A DNA stretch of 64,000 bases from Physcia stellaris (lineage: Eukaryota; Ascomycota; Lecanoromycetes; Caliciales; Physciaceae): assembly GCA_018902385.1 (NCBI GenBank), contig JABSSW010000006.1:434001-498000 (forward strand), given 5' to 3'. How positions within the stretch are numbered: the first letter of the stretch is position 1; each line of letters starts with the position of its first letter. The position numbers and the translations under genes are program-made. Below the pieces are notes generated by a model. That model saw only the letters and a program-made list of their open reading frames with translations, searched no databases and was not told where the DNA came from. Positions 1 through 11,397 of this stretch are shown here, one piece after another.

Positions 1-589
1 AATTTTGTTTTCGTCGAACGTGTGAAAAGTCGTGAAACTGAAATCGAATTCGAATTTTGACTGAAAAAAATGAATTGACGTCGTTATTTCGAAAAATTGA
101 ATCGACAAAAATTGATGAATTTCGTAAAAATTTTTATCGTCGATGAGAAATCGCTGATCGTCATCGTGTGAAAAATCGTAAAACAAATGTTGCGACAATT
201 TCAACAAACGATCAAGATGCACGTCGAATATTACTTGTGCGTGAAAACGATTCGCAACGAAATTCATCAAATCAAATATGAATCGTTGTTGACGTACATG
301 ATCGATCACGCTTTCAAAAATTACGCACGTTCGTGAAAACAAATCGTCGTTTTTTTCGTTCGCATTCAAATTAATCAGAAAGTCAAAAAATCAAATGAAT
401 AACGAATTCGAATTAGAGTTACGAAACGAACAAACGAAAAATTTAGAAATTTTCAATTCGATTTGTTTGTTTTAAATCAATCAAATCGTTAATTTCAATC
501 ATTCGTTCTGATCGACGTCAAGATAAAATCAATCAAATCGATTGTTTAAATCATTCGTTTGAACGATTTCTTATCAAAATTTGAAATAA

Positions 590-1350
590 CAAATGATAAA
601 CATATGAAATTTAATATTTGTAACGTTCGATGAGAAAAATTCAATGTTGCAAAAATGAAAATGATGTGACAAATGAATAAATTGCTATTCAATTGCGAAA
701 ATTCAATTTTATACAAATTTATAACAATTCGATTTTTCAGTTTGCGTTTATTCAAAATTTTCAATTCAACAATTATGATGTCATTTCATGATACATTTGC
801 ATATGATATTTAATAATAACATAATATGTGTAACGTTCGATGAAAAAAATTCAATTTCGCAAAAATGAAAATGATGTGACAATTGCGTAAAAAATGATTC
901 AATTGCGAAATTTTGAATTCATACAAATTTTTGAACATTTAACAACAAAAATTGCGCGTTTGTTTTTAATCGAATTTACAATTCAGCGATCATCATTCAA
1001 AAATGTAAATTATCATCGAAAATTCGTTGTTTGACGTTTTGAACGAACGCAATTCAACGTCGTAAAAATCAAATTCGTGTGATTAATGTGTGAATAATCA
1101 ATGCGATGTGAAATTTTGATTTCATACAAAATAACGATAATCGATTTTTTCAATTTGTTCGCGACAACATATCGTTCAACAATTATTTCAAATGAAATGA
1201 TCAAATAATCGTTATCGAAATTTTTTGTAACATTCGAAAAAAAAATTTCAACGTCGTCGACACGAAATTGATTTAACGACTATGTGCAAAGTCATTCAAT
1301 TGCGAAAATTTCACATTATTCAGAAATATGAACGTTCAACAACAAAATTT
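590..1350. repeat. Diverged ~200-bp tandem repeat, four copies
   Basis: Four successive segments begin near 620, 829, 1036 and 1227. They share the order: a TAACGTTCGATGA-like start, a TTCAACGTCG/TTCAATTTCG-like stretch, then GATGTGAC and an ATTCAATTGCGAAA-like stretch. The first two copies are closest, with long matching runs; copies three and four are much more diverged. Spacing is about 190-210 bp. No open frame runs through them in a consistent way. The unit is unidentified and could be an eroded subtelomere-like satellite or part of an LTR. I see nothing else in bases 1-590. Confidence 0.6.
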
Positions 1351-1518
1351 GCGATCAATCAAATCACGTTTAAAAGTCATTCGTTTTGATTCAATCGTTT
1401 CGTTTTATTTTATCGAACATTAACGTTGAATGTTTTATTTCATTTTTAAATTATTTGTTTTTTGCAATGCACATCAAACGATTCAAATTGTCAACAATCG
1501 CATTCGTTTTCAGTTTCG

Positions 1519-1700
1519 TCGAACAACGAATTCGAAACAATGAAATGAAAATATAATTTGCAAACAACATGAATTTAATCATGATGTTTTCAAAATATTA
1601 AAATCATGTTGTTTGCAAATTACATTTTTCATTCATTGTTTTGAAATCATGTTGTTTGCAAATTATATTTTCATTTCATTGTTTCGAATTCGTTGTTCGA
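1519..1700. repeat. Perfect 54-bp inverted repeat with partly duplicated arm
   Basis: Bases 1519-1572 and 1647-1700 are exact reverse complements (54 bp), separated by a 74-bp spacer. The right arm is also imperfectly duplicated in tandem: 1602-1645 resembles 1646-1690 and starts with the same ATCATGTTGTTTGCAAATTA run. The arrangement could form a long hairpin or cruciform. Both arms share the window-wide lack of GG and CC. Perfect arm identity in otherwise decayed DNA suggests a recent inversion-duplication or ongoing homogenisation. It is not flanked by any recognisable transposase. Confidence 0.8.
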
Positions 1701-1749
1701 CATCGAATCAATTGCAACAATTCGTTTCGATTATTACGCACGATAAAAT

Positions 1750-3084
1750 TTGTTACGATCAATGCGCAATGTAATCAATATTTATTTTTGCAACAATCAA
1801 CGCGATCAAACATTTTTCATTAATCGAAAATCAAAACTTTTTCGCATTAACGTTTGTAATATTTTTTCAAACATCAAACGAATTTCATTTTTTTTATCAA
1901 TCATTTTTTTGATTTGTTTTTTGTTTTTTTCAAATATTTGTTTTTTTTTAACAGATATTTTGTTTGCGAACAACACGATCAATTTTTTGTTTATTTGTCA
2001 TTTGTTCACAATGAAATTTGTCGCATTATTGTGACAATGAATCGTTCAATCAAATACAATACAATGAAAAAAAAAACAACGAAAAAAATTGACATTCAAA
2101 AATATAAAACAAACAAAAAAACGAATATCGATATCAATAAATCAATAAACGAATTCAATACAAATATATCAATTTTTTTTATCAATATAATTTTTTTTGA
2201 AATCACAAAATTCACGTTTTTTGTCATTTTGTTGAAATTCATCAAAATCGACATTTTTATTTACGTCACGAATTTTCAAAAAATTGCTTTTTTTCATGTG
2301 AAACGACGACATGAATTACATTCATTGACGACGATTGTGTCATCGACAATATTTCAAAAATTCGAATTTGCAACACGTTCAATATCGTCGCAATTTCGTT
2401 TTTTTTCAAACGTATGTAAAAAATTCAAAAATCGTTTCGTTTTCGATTCAGATTTTATCGTTGACGTTTTTTAAAAAATTTAAAACGAACAAATCATTTT
2501 TCATCATTATTGATAACAAACAACATGATGTCGAAAACAATTTCGTTTTCAAAAATTTTTTTGATTTTCGAAATTGTATTAACATTGCAAATAAAAACAT
2601 TACAACATTTTCATTGAAAACGATGTTTTTTCATGTTTCAAATGTTAACATATCGACAATCAATTTTTCAAAAACGTCGACAATGATCGATGTGTTTATT
2701 TTCGTCGAAATCGCGTTTTCATTCAACGTTGCGATTTCGCAACGAATTTTTTCGTCATTTCGTCGTCAAAATGCGTCGACGCAATTGTTGATGTCGTTTT
2801 TTCGCGTCAAAAATCAATTTTTTTTATCGTTATCGTCATTTACAATTCGTTCGCGATTCGAATCATCGACGATGCAAAATTTATCGATACAATTTTCAAA
2901 ACAATCAAAAAAATTTTCATTTTCGTTCATTTACATCGATTTCGATTCTTTTTCGAATTTTCAAATTTTTTTCAATTTTTCGAACGAGTCGAAAACAAAC
3001 GCAAAATCAAATCGCTTTGATTATTTCAACAATGACGTGCAAAAAAACAATAACAATCATTTGTCAAATGTAAATTTTTATTGA
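1750..3084 (+). pseudogene. Unrecognised plus-strand open frames, serine/phenylalanine-rich
   Basis: Two overlapping plus-strand frames stand out: 1914-2474 (186 codons) and 2335-3084 (249 codons), with a shorter one at 1750-2034. The predicted peptides are rich in Ser, Phe, Asn and Lys and lack Gly, Pro and Trp, as expected from the window's base composition. I recognise no domain, membrane-segment pattern or catalytic motif. The longer frame has a low-complexity Ser/Phe character that could be a decayed proline- and serine-rich protein, for example a gag-like or regulatory protein. The stretch lies just left of the hAT boundary and might be the left part of the sequence that the hAT element entered. 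It could equally be open by chance, because stops are not evenly distributed in this composition. Confidence 0.3.
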
Positions 3085-3289
3085 AAATTGCGTCAACGTT
3101 TCGATGTCGACGATTTCGTTCGAATGAAAAACAAGTATGTTTTATTTTATTTTTCGATTCAAAAATGATTCGACGAACACAAATCGAATTTTCGTTTAAA
3201 AATCGATTTCGATCGATCAATTTTACAACGTTTTTTTTTTTTTTACATGAAATTTTCGAAATCGTCATTTGTCGACTTGATCAAATTAT

Positions 3290-3480
3290 ATTATTTCGAT
3301 TTGCAAATCGAAAATTTCGATTTGAGTTTGAGTTTGAATCAAGTTCAAATTCTTGACACGCTAAAAAGTTTGAGCTTGAATCAAACTTCAAGTCAAAATG
3401 TCAAGATTTGACTTGAATTTGAATCAAATTTCAAGTTTCGATGTCGAGTTTGATTTGATTCGTCAAGAGTTTTCGAAAAG
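3290..3480. repeat. Left subterminal repeat block of the hAT-like element
   Basis: Short words TTTGAG, CTTGAATC, TCAAGTT and CAAGATTTGACTTGA recur in both orientations. The same word set recurs at 15480-15720, 12 kb away. The role as a transposase-binding array is inferred from hAT biology, not shown. Confidence 0.6.
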
Positions 3481-3709
3481 CTTCATGACGTATTACATTA
3501 TTTCGCGATATTTTTGATACTAATTATAGATTTTTTTTCAAGAATTTTCGAATTTTTTTTTTCATTATTTCATATAAATCAAACGTGATAATCATAATAT
3601 TATTTTGTATTCGAAATTATTATCAATTCTTTTCGACAATCTATTACTTTTTGAATTATATTACTTTTTGATTCAAGACTTTCATCGAACAATTGCAATT
3701 ATCATATTT

Positions 3710-3793
3710 GCATTATCTTTGTGCATTATCTTGAAACTTGATTTCGTGTTATATACAATTAATGTTTCAAATTGCATTATCACTTTGCATTAT
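3710..3793 (-). repeat. Two paired-heptamer motifs before the transposase
   Basis: GCATTAT-N6-GCATTAT occurs at 3710-3729 and again at 3774-3793, 64 bp apart, just upstream of the first plausible transposase methionine at 3811. On the minus strand they read ATAATGC-N6-ATAATGC. The spacer is 6 bp in both although the spacer sequence differs. Confidence 0.8.
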
Positions 3794-3810
3794 TTTTATC
3801 ATCTATTCAA

Positions 3811-6510
3811 ATGTCAAATAAAATGTCGAATTTCGAATTGTTTTCGAATTTTTTTTCGTCTTCAATTCAAGATTTAGAAAACTCGTTCATCATGAGCGAC
3901 GATGACGATATGTCAATTGACAATTTTCAACAATCAATCATTTCAGTCTTTGATAATCATCACAAATTTCAATCATCGATAATTTCAACTTTTGATAATC
4001 GTCAAAATCAAATAATCAAATTGACGAAAGAATTTCGAACAAAGCATTCTGATTTTAATCTTCATAGCAATAAAAAATATGTACTTTGAAAAAAGAAAAA
4101 CTCGAATGCTTTTTTAGAATGATGAAAACAAATCAATCTTGATGAAAATATCTTGAACAAAACTCAAACAAAGTACAATAATTCACATTGATCGAACAAG
4201 AAAGATAAAATTGCTTCATGCTGACAAGAATTTGCTCAAATAGCGAAAATGTTTGACGAAACATCAATGATTGCTTGTAAAACATGTCATAAAATTCAAC
4301 AACATTCGTCAAACGCAAATGACGACATCAACGTCATGAACAAACATTTGAAAAGCGCAAAGCATCGTTTTAAAATTGAAAAAAGAAATCGAACAATGTC
4401 GCTTGACTTTCAGAAAATAATCGAGTCTTTCGAGAATGTCAATGTAAATCTGTTGAATAATGCATGTTGATAATGCATTTATTTATTTTTATTAGAAAAA
4501 AAGCAAACTCGATTTTCGTGCAACATTCGACGAGAAACTTTTTGAAAAACATTTAATCAAAATTTTTATTGTTTGTGATTTTTTTTATCGAACGATCGAA
4601 AACGAGCATTTTCGAATATGTTTGAAAATGAATCGATTCATTTTGAAACTATCACATCGCATCAAATTAAATCAACTTGTAACGAAAAACTATGAAAAAA
4701 TTCGTGATCAATTGAGAGACGAATTGAAAAATGCTGATCGAATTTTTATTTCGTTAAATGTTTGATTCAATCAACAAAAAATCGCTTATTTAGATGTGAT
4801 GATATATTGAATGAATATTAATTTTCAATATCAAAAAAAACTTATCGACTTTGTTTCGTTAAATGTTTGTCATGACGAAAAAGAAATGTTAAATTTTCTG
4901 CTGTCAATATTAAAATTTTATGAAATAACAAAAAAGCTAATGACGATCACGATTGATAATGCATTCAATAATCGTATTTTCAAACAATTATTGAATTTAA
5001 CGATGATTGAAATGAACATTAACTGAAATGTGAATCAAAATTCCATGAACTGTTTAATTCATGTGTGCAATTTAGTCGCACAGAATTTTATCAACTCGAT
5101 TGAAATCGAAACTATTAACGATGATGTTATTCAAAATTTGAAAAATGATCAAATCGATGACATCGAACAAAGTACAAAAATGTCAAAAGTCGTCAAGAAG
5201 ATAAATCAATTTGATAATGCAAAAAAGTAATGCATTTATTAACAAAATAATCAAATTCGTGCTTTGACGATTGTTATCAATTTTTTTTCGCAACGAAAAA
5301 TTCGCTTTGTGAAGTTACAAAAGAAAGCAGAAATTAAGCGTTCTCGAAAATTGAAACAAAATGTCAAAATTCGTTGAAACTCTTGCTATTTTATGATACG
5401 ACGTGTCTATCAGCTTCGACGATTCGTTGATAAATAAATTCAAAAGAATCGCAACGATGTCAAAATTGCCAAAATTCGAATATTTGATGATGATTGAAAT
5501 CAAATTTTATTTCTCGAAAACATGTTAAAAACATTTTACGAAATCACGTTGATTGTTTCACGAATCACGAACACTAATGTGCAAACTGAATTTAAAATTT
5601 TCAATTTTTTATACGATCATCTGAATTATCTCAATGAAACGATACGACAAAATCAATGTTTCGACAAATCATTAATTTTGATTGCTTGTGCGAAAGTCAC
5701 TCAAAAACTTTTCAAATATTATGCGAAAACAAAGAAAAATGATGAATTGATATACGATTTTGCTAATATTTTAAATTCAATCAACAAGCTATCGATTTAT
5801 GAAATTTGAAATGAAAATAACAATTTCGAAAAAATCACAAAAAAAAAAAGCATGCGTATATCAATGACGTTCGTAAACGATTTTTGAATTACTATCGAAA
5901 TCATTATGATGACAAAATATATGATGATTTTCAACGCGTTACTTTTCAATCGTTCGATAAAAAAATAATGCATCAAAATAATGCATTGAAATTCAATTTA
6001 ACAAAACAATAAATTTTTTCTATTAATTCGATTTTGCGATCGAATCGAAAATCGAAACAATCACAGAACGAAATCGAACGTTATTTTTTATATCAATCAT
6101 GAAAAGAAATTTAATTGACAATATTGAAGCGATAATGTTTCGAGTTTTTTTCGATTGATTCGAATGACGAAAAATATTTTGTTTTGTTCTGTTTCATCGA
6201 TAGAAATGAAACGAATTTTCAATTTGACACGTCGAATTTGTAAATATGATCGAGCAATGTTGAATCAAAAAACGATTGAAAAAACGATGATGATCAAATA
6301 CTATAATCGAACGATAAATGCAAAATTTAAAAATGTTGTTTCGAAAATTTGAAATTTAATAAAACGATGAAAAAACGAAAATAATGAAATTGCGATGAAA
6401 AATGCTTTTCGTCGTTCAATAGAAAAAGTGCTTCGTTTTATGATTTCAAAATTTAATAATAAACGATTTGAAGTGAAATTTGCAATAATCATCGATAATG
6501 CAAACAAATA
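3811..6510 (+). pseudogene. Degenerate hAT-family transposase
   Basis: Conserved landmarks of fungal hAT transposases appear in order. A BED-type zinc finger lies at about 4274-4365 (C-x2-C, then HLKSAKH). The RNase-H-like core has ITIDNAFNN at about 4945-4975, matching the family's DNASNN block, followed by NCLIHVCNLVAQ (about 5050-5085). A helical region follows (5522-5809). The C-terminal dimerisation domain, with RIFNLTRRICKYDRAMLNQK, lies at about 6190-6270 and is followed by IEKTMMIKYYN. The product would bind the element's ends and excise and reinsert it. The frame has many in-frame stops, largely TGA where the family has Trp, and Gly and Pro are missing. Paired-heptamer motifs interrupt the coding at 4457, 5214, 5965 and 6495, which suggests introns. 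It is clearly inactive. The family call is firm; the start at 3811 and the exon edges are guesses. Confidence 0.85.
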
Positions 6511-6615
6511 ATGCATAAATTATTTGCATTCAATCAAAACATCGAAAGTATTAATTAGATTGCGCATAATCGCATATAATTGCAAAATTTAATTTTCGAA
6601 TCGTATAAACGTTGA

Positions 6616-6638
6616 TTTTTTTTTTTTTTTTTTTTTTT
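6616..6638. repeat. Poly-T tract (~23 T)
   Basis: An uninterrupted run of T separates the end of the transposase fossil from the next gene-like region. It may be a nucleosome-excluding promoter tract or simple homopolymer growth. The surrounding 6510-6760 holds no open frame I can support. Confidence 0.9.
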
Positions 6639-6759
6639 CTTTCAATTTTCATTCTAATATTCTAATTAATCTATTATTAATAATTTATTTGATAGATTAT
6701 TTCGTAGCGCAAACAAACATGAATTCTATGAAGCTTGAAAGTCTGTATTTTTCACTTTA

Positions 6760-7901
6760 TTGTCTGAATATATTATTGATAATATAACAAAATCTGTTCG
6801 AGAATACTTTTCAACGACAAATTTATCAAAACATTTTCAAAGTTCAAACATTTTCGAAACTGAAAATTTCAATTCGCGAAACGATGAGACATTTATGAAA
6901 AACGAAATTGATATCGATTTTTCGATTTTGAAAAAATGTTTAAAATTTGAACTGAATGACACGAACAAAAAACAAAAAAAAAACATCGATAACATGAATC
7001 AAAATAATGTTTAATAGTAATGCATTCAACGATTAAGAACTAATAATTGATTTTTTAGATACAGTGATCACGATGTTTCTGAACGATGTCAAAACAAAAA
7101 AGATGAAAAAATCAATTCGTCTGCTGAGAATTCCGAGAAAATCATCGATGAAATGAATCGAAATAATGCTTGATAGTAATGCATTTGACGATTAAAAGTT
7201 GAAAAATGATTTTTTAAATATCATGATCACGAAGTTTCTGAATGATGTCGAAAACAGAAAAAATAAAAAAATCAATTCGTTTGCTGAAAATTTCGAGAAA
7301 AATATTGATGATATGCATCGAAAATCGCGAAAAATATCGAAGTTTAACGATATTGTTGCGAACGAAAACATCGTCGCATTTTTAACGATTCAGAAACGAA
7401 TTGATCAATTTCAAATCAATAATAGTTCGCGAGAAAAAGTCGTGAATAGACGAACTAAAGATTCACGAAATAAAAATCGTGAAAATGATGTTGAAAAAAA
7501 ATTCGCGCAAAAAAAAAGTTTATGATTCAACAAAAAAACTTTCAAATCGATTTGATCGTTTTTGAAATTTCGCGTAAAATTGTTTCGAGTAATGTTTCGA
7601 GCAAGAAATCGAAATCAAGAAAAATAATGCATATTGATAATGCATTTGATTCGCACAAATTGATTTTTATTGAATCAAAAACAAAACGCGATTGAACGCT
7701 TTTAAAAAAATTCGAAAATATCAAAAATCGATTGATTTTATGATATCAAAACTGTCATTTCAACGAGTAATTCGGAAGATTTTGTTTGAAATAGTTGATC
7801 AAAATGTCGAAATGCGAATTCAAATAAGTGTTTTGAAAGCATTACAAAAAGCAATCGAAATTTATGTCATTGATATATTCGAAAGTAAATATTTTTTTTA
7901 A
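6760..7901 (+). pseudogene. Unrecognised second gene of the hAT-like element
   Basis: Plus-strand frames at 6760-7014, 7199-7525 and 7692-7901 appear to be pieces of one gene, interrupted by paired-heptamer motifs at 7004, 7163 and 7624. The peptides are highly charged (Asp, Glu, Lys, Asn, Arg) with a helical, coiled-coil-like character in 7199-7525. I recognise no domain. A GG (7774) and a CC (7133), both very rare in this window, lie here, so this part may be slightly less mutated than its surroundings. The gene shares its orientation with the transposase and follows it by about 250 bp. It could be an accessory transposition protein or passenger cargo; nothing in the sequence decides. Confidence 0.45.
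6985..7305 (+). repeat. 159-bp exon/intron-like tandem duplication
   Basis: The segment running from an ATGAATCAAAATAATG-like stretch through the motif pair, GTAATGCATT, a TGATTTTTTA stretch and GATCACGA(T/A)GTTTCTGAA is repeated once at an offset of 159 bp (motif starts 7004 and 7163). A coding block, the motif pair and the following non-coding stretch were therefore duplicated together. Confidence 0.75.
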
Positions 7902-7919
7902 TTGTTCGAACTTTGAAAT

Positions 7920-9020
7920 CATAAGCTTTATTGACACTTATTAGCTGCTAACAAATTAACTATTCATGCAAAACGAGTAACTGCTCAGAACAAAATATTA
8001 AATTAATTAAAAAATTATTGAACATGTTAGCTCGTATATAGAAATTAATGTCATAAGCTTTTCATTGAAAAATTCAATCAATTGAAGTTTTCAAAACGAA
8101 TATTGATATTAATTATATTCGAATTTTGAAAAAATTAGAATTTAACTGAAATACATTTTTAGAATTAGAAATTTGAAATTCAATATAAACGTTTTTTCAA
8201 TTCAAATTCAAACATATATATGATACAAATATTTGTTTTTAAAAAATACAAATTTGAAATTAAAATATTAACATACAACAATTTAAACAATTAATAAAAT
8301 GAAAATATAATCACAATAAAAACGTACGAAATAATATGAATTGACATTTCAATATTATATTATATATAAATTATTATAAAATTACAAAAATTGTCATTTT
8401 ATTAATCATATGCGAAAATATAAAATATAATAAAATAATAATATAATTATAAATTTATGATTGTAATATAATTAATATATGTTTGATGTTTCAATAATTG
8501 AAATGATTTATATAAACATATATAATATATTTGAAATAACATATCAAATCGTATTGTTTTAATTTATATACGAAATTAATCGAATAATATTTTATTATTT
8601 TTTCGTTTTTTTAAATCGATATTTTATTTTTTATTTTTTATTTCGATGTATTAAAAATTTAAAATTATTTGTTTTCAACAATCGAAAATGAATTTTAATT
8701 TTATTAAAAAACAAATATTGTTATTATGAACATTTGTTTTGTTTTATTTATGATGATTTTTGATTTTTTGAAAAATTAAATATTCGAATAATTCGATATT
8801 TAATATTTTTTTGCACGCAATAATTTAATGCAAAAATTAAAATTCATATTTATATTGCGTTATTTGAAAAACATAAATAAAATTCTAACAATTCAAAAAT
8901 TAAAATGAAAAATAATGATATAATGTATTGTTCAAAATTGACAAAAAGTCATTTATCATATTATTATTATTTCATGAAATATTGTTATAAATCGAAATCA
9001 ATTATAAACAAATGAAAATT
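7920..9020. other. Very AT-rich island without genes
   Basis: This stretch is much poorer in G and C than the rest. From about 8150 it is mostly A/T words such as TATATAAATTATTATAAAATTAC, and CG is nearly missing, whereas CG is common on both sides. No open frame or repeat unit is evident. It separates the transposase/second-gene half of the hAT-like element from the duplicated module. It may be an older insertion, a replication-related AT tract or plain decay. Confidence 0.6.
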
Positions 9021-9180
9021 GATGATATTTTGTTACGTCATATTTGACAAAAATTTTGCTTTCGTTTCATATGATTTTGATGATGATTCGACAACAAAAT
9101 CGTCAAATACATACATAATTTGACATTTCGCGTTTTTTAAATGTTAATCGATTCAATTTTCACTTTATTCATAACAAATA
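9011..9180. repeat. Segment resembling 62591-62750
   Basis: Shared words in the same order include ATTTTGTT, TTTGACAAAAATT, TTTCATAT, GATGATGAT, ATACATAA(T/A)TTGACATTT and a following TCAATT stretch. By eye about two thirds of bases match over roughly 120 bp. The other copy lies just beyond the 3' coding end of Gypsy fossil E, so this may be an old LTR or 3'-end fragment of that family, now inside the hAT-like element. Confidence 0.4.
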
Positions 9181-9330
9181 TCGATTTGAAAAGCAAAATT
9201 CAAACGCGAATTTAAATTATGTAAACTAATTATTAACAGAATTAACGTTGTGTTTAAATGATTGTGACGTTGTTGTTCACAAACATTTTCAGAATTTTTC
9301 GAACAAAATGAATATTTTTCATTTGAAAAG

Positions 9331-11395
9331 TTATTCGTTTCGCATGAATCGTTTTTGATAAATCATTTCATAAAAATTAATCATCAAAATAATGCGCAAA
9401 AATAATGCATTTGATTTATTTTCAAACATTTTTGTGACAAACGTTTCGATATTTTCTTGCAAAATTTCAAAATCGATATCTGAATTTTGACATTTTTTTT
9501 TATGTTTTGCATCATTTTTTTCACAAGTTTCGCGAACGATTTTTTGCAATTAATAATTCAATGTTTTTTTGAAAACGTTTAATTTCGCGCAATGCGATCA
9601 TTTCGAATTTTGTTCGTTTGTGCTTTTATTGAAATGTTAATCAATATTCGATAACGCATGATTTGAATGCATTATCGATTTGTTCGTCATTTTCGTTTTA
9701 ATCAATGATTTCAAACGTTTTGCGATTGATTTTTTGCTCGATTGAATTGCAAACTTGAACGCAAAAAACTTGAACGCAAAAAACTTGAACGCAAAAAACT
9801 TGAACGCAAAAAATTTGAACGCAATAAATTTGAACGCGAAAAATTTGAACGCGATAAAAATCAATTTTTGTGATTTTTTGATTGACGTTTTGTTTTTGTT
9901 CACATCAATGTCATTATTCATTCGTCGATTTGCTTTTTTCATGCGACGTTTTTCGATTTGTTAATTTGTGCATTACTTTGACGCATTATTCGATTTATTC
10001 AAAATTCGAATATCGTTATCGTCATTCGTTTCATTATCGTCAAAATCATCATCATCGAATTGATTTGCATTCAAATTTTCATTTTTATCAAATTTTTTTT
10101 CATTCGAAATATTGTTTTCGACATTTTTTTGATTTTCAAATTTTTGAGTCGTTTTCATTGCGAACTCTTTTGAAATTTTCGTATTTTTAACAATTGCTAT
10201 AATTTGTTAATTTATGCATTATCTTCATGCATTATCTGATTTATCAAAAAAAAAATTATTATTATTATTGATATTATTATTGACATCAATGATTTCATCA
10301 TTTTTCGTTTTTTCAAATTTCGTATCGATTGTCGCTTTAAATGTTCGCATCACGTTTTTCAAAACATTAAATTTGAACGATTGAATATTCGTCATAAACG
10401 AAACAAACAAATCAGTTTTCGCGAACATAAATTTTGAAAATTGTTAATTTATGCATTATTTTTATGCATTATTATTTATTCGTGTTTTGAACATTTTTCG
10501 AATTATCATCAATATTATTTTCGTTATTTTCAATGTTTGTTTGAAAATCGACAACATTTCGAAATTGATTTATGAAATTGATGACATCGATGTCATTTGA
10601 TGAAAACATGATTCAATTTTTGTGATTTGAATATAAATTGAAATGTTTTAATTAATGTTAATCAACGCATTATTTTCATGCATTATTTTATTTATTTATT
10701 ATTGTCACAAATGAATATTCAATAAAATTGTCGATGCGTTTTATCGAAATTTGTTCAACAATCAATAAGTTCATTTTATTGCGATTCAAATTTGCTTTAT
10801 TTGCAAACGTTGCAAAAATATTGATACGATCGTGTTGAATGTTTGATTAAATGTTTTGCATCGAAATATTGTTTTTGATTTCGACGTTTAAATTTTTTCG
10901 ATAAACGCAACAATCGCGTGTCGACAATTTTCGATCGATTTTCTATAACATTTTCAGTTTCTTTTTTTCGATATTGATAAATCATTTCGCATATTCGATT
11001 ATTTTCTTGTGTAATATTCGTTATTTTTCGTTTCATCATTTACGTTGTGAATATTTTAAGATTGTATGCATTATCATATCGCATTATCGATGCTAATCAA
11101 CTTTATTGCAAATAAACTTTCAAACTTGACGATTAAACATTATTTTGTATTTTCACGTTTGTTTTTCTTCTCGTTTTCAAATATGATTCAATTGTTTATT
11201 GCATGACGTTTGCTAATGATTTCAATCACAAATTTGTTTTCAAGTTTGTCGATCATTTCGTATTGATTCATATTCGACGTACGTTTTGAACATTGTTCAA
11301 TGATAATGCATTATTCTGTCGCATTATCGTGTTGATATTTACATTCAAAATGTTCGAATTCGCACAATTTACATTTGTTAAAATTTACTCGACGA
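9331..11395 (-). pseudogene. Unknown minus-strand gene, module copy 1
   Basis: Minus-strand frames at 10797-11039, 10225-10428, 9973-10158, 9637-9942 and 9331-9549 lie in series, each gap holding a paired-heptamer motif. Together they look like exons of one gene reading leftwards from about 11395. Near the start, minus-strand translation around 11395-11340 gives KCKLCEFEHFECKYQ, a C-x2-C-x6-C pattern that could bind zinc. A second Cys-containing stretch, CSKRTSNMNQYEMIDKLENK, follows after the motif at 11308. The middle is basic and helical (10797-11039). The exon at 9637-9942 carries the five-residue FAFKF repeat. I do not recognise the family. A fungal Cys-rich DNA-binding protein is possible, but this is inference. 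Confidence 0.5.
9752..9856 (-). repeat. 15-bp coding minisatellite, seven units
   Basis: Units of the form AACTTGAACGCAAAA repeat seven times in tandem. On the minus strand they encode a five-residue FAFKF-type repeat inside the frame 9637-9942. The right-hand units have AATTTGAACGCGAAA variants, consistent with C-to-T change after duplication. Confidence 0.9.
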
Positions 11396-11397
11396 AT

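Larger units (their letters stand above)
4457..7643 (+). repeat. Paired-heptamer motifs in the transposase and next gene
   Basis: ATAATGC-N6-(A/G)TAATGC occurs on the plus strand with heptamers starting at 4457/4470, 5214/5227, 5965/5978, 6495/6508, 7004/7017, 7163/7176 and 7624/7637. Every pair has exactly 13 bp between heptamer starts. Most are followed by AT, then a T- or A-rich stretch holding TTAAC-like or CTAAT-like words and an AG (for example TTATTAG ending at 4494, TTTTTTAG ending at 7058). They lie where plus-strand frames break off. This resembles the 5' part of a family of short introns, but splice sites cannot be proved from sequence alone. Confidence 0.75.

Noticed and set aside
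4956-4974. ATAATGC followed by ATAATCG, resembling the paired heptamer
   Set aside because: The offset is 12, not 13, the second half mismatches, and it lies in the conserved DNAFNN coding block of the transposase, which explains it.
9752-9856. Short regular repeats that might suggest a CRISPR array
   Set aside because: Units are 15 bp in direct tandem with no spacers and they encode a peptide repeat; the setting is eukaryotic.
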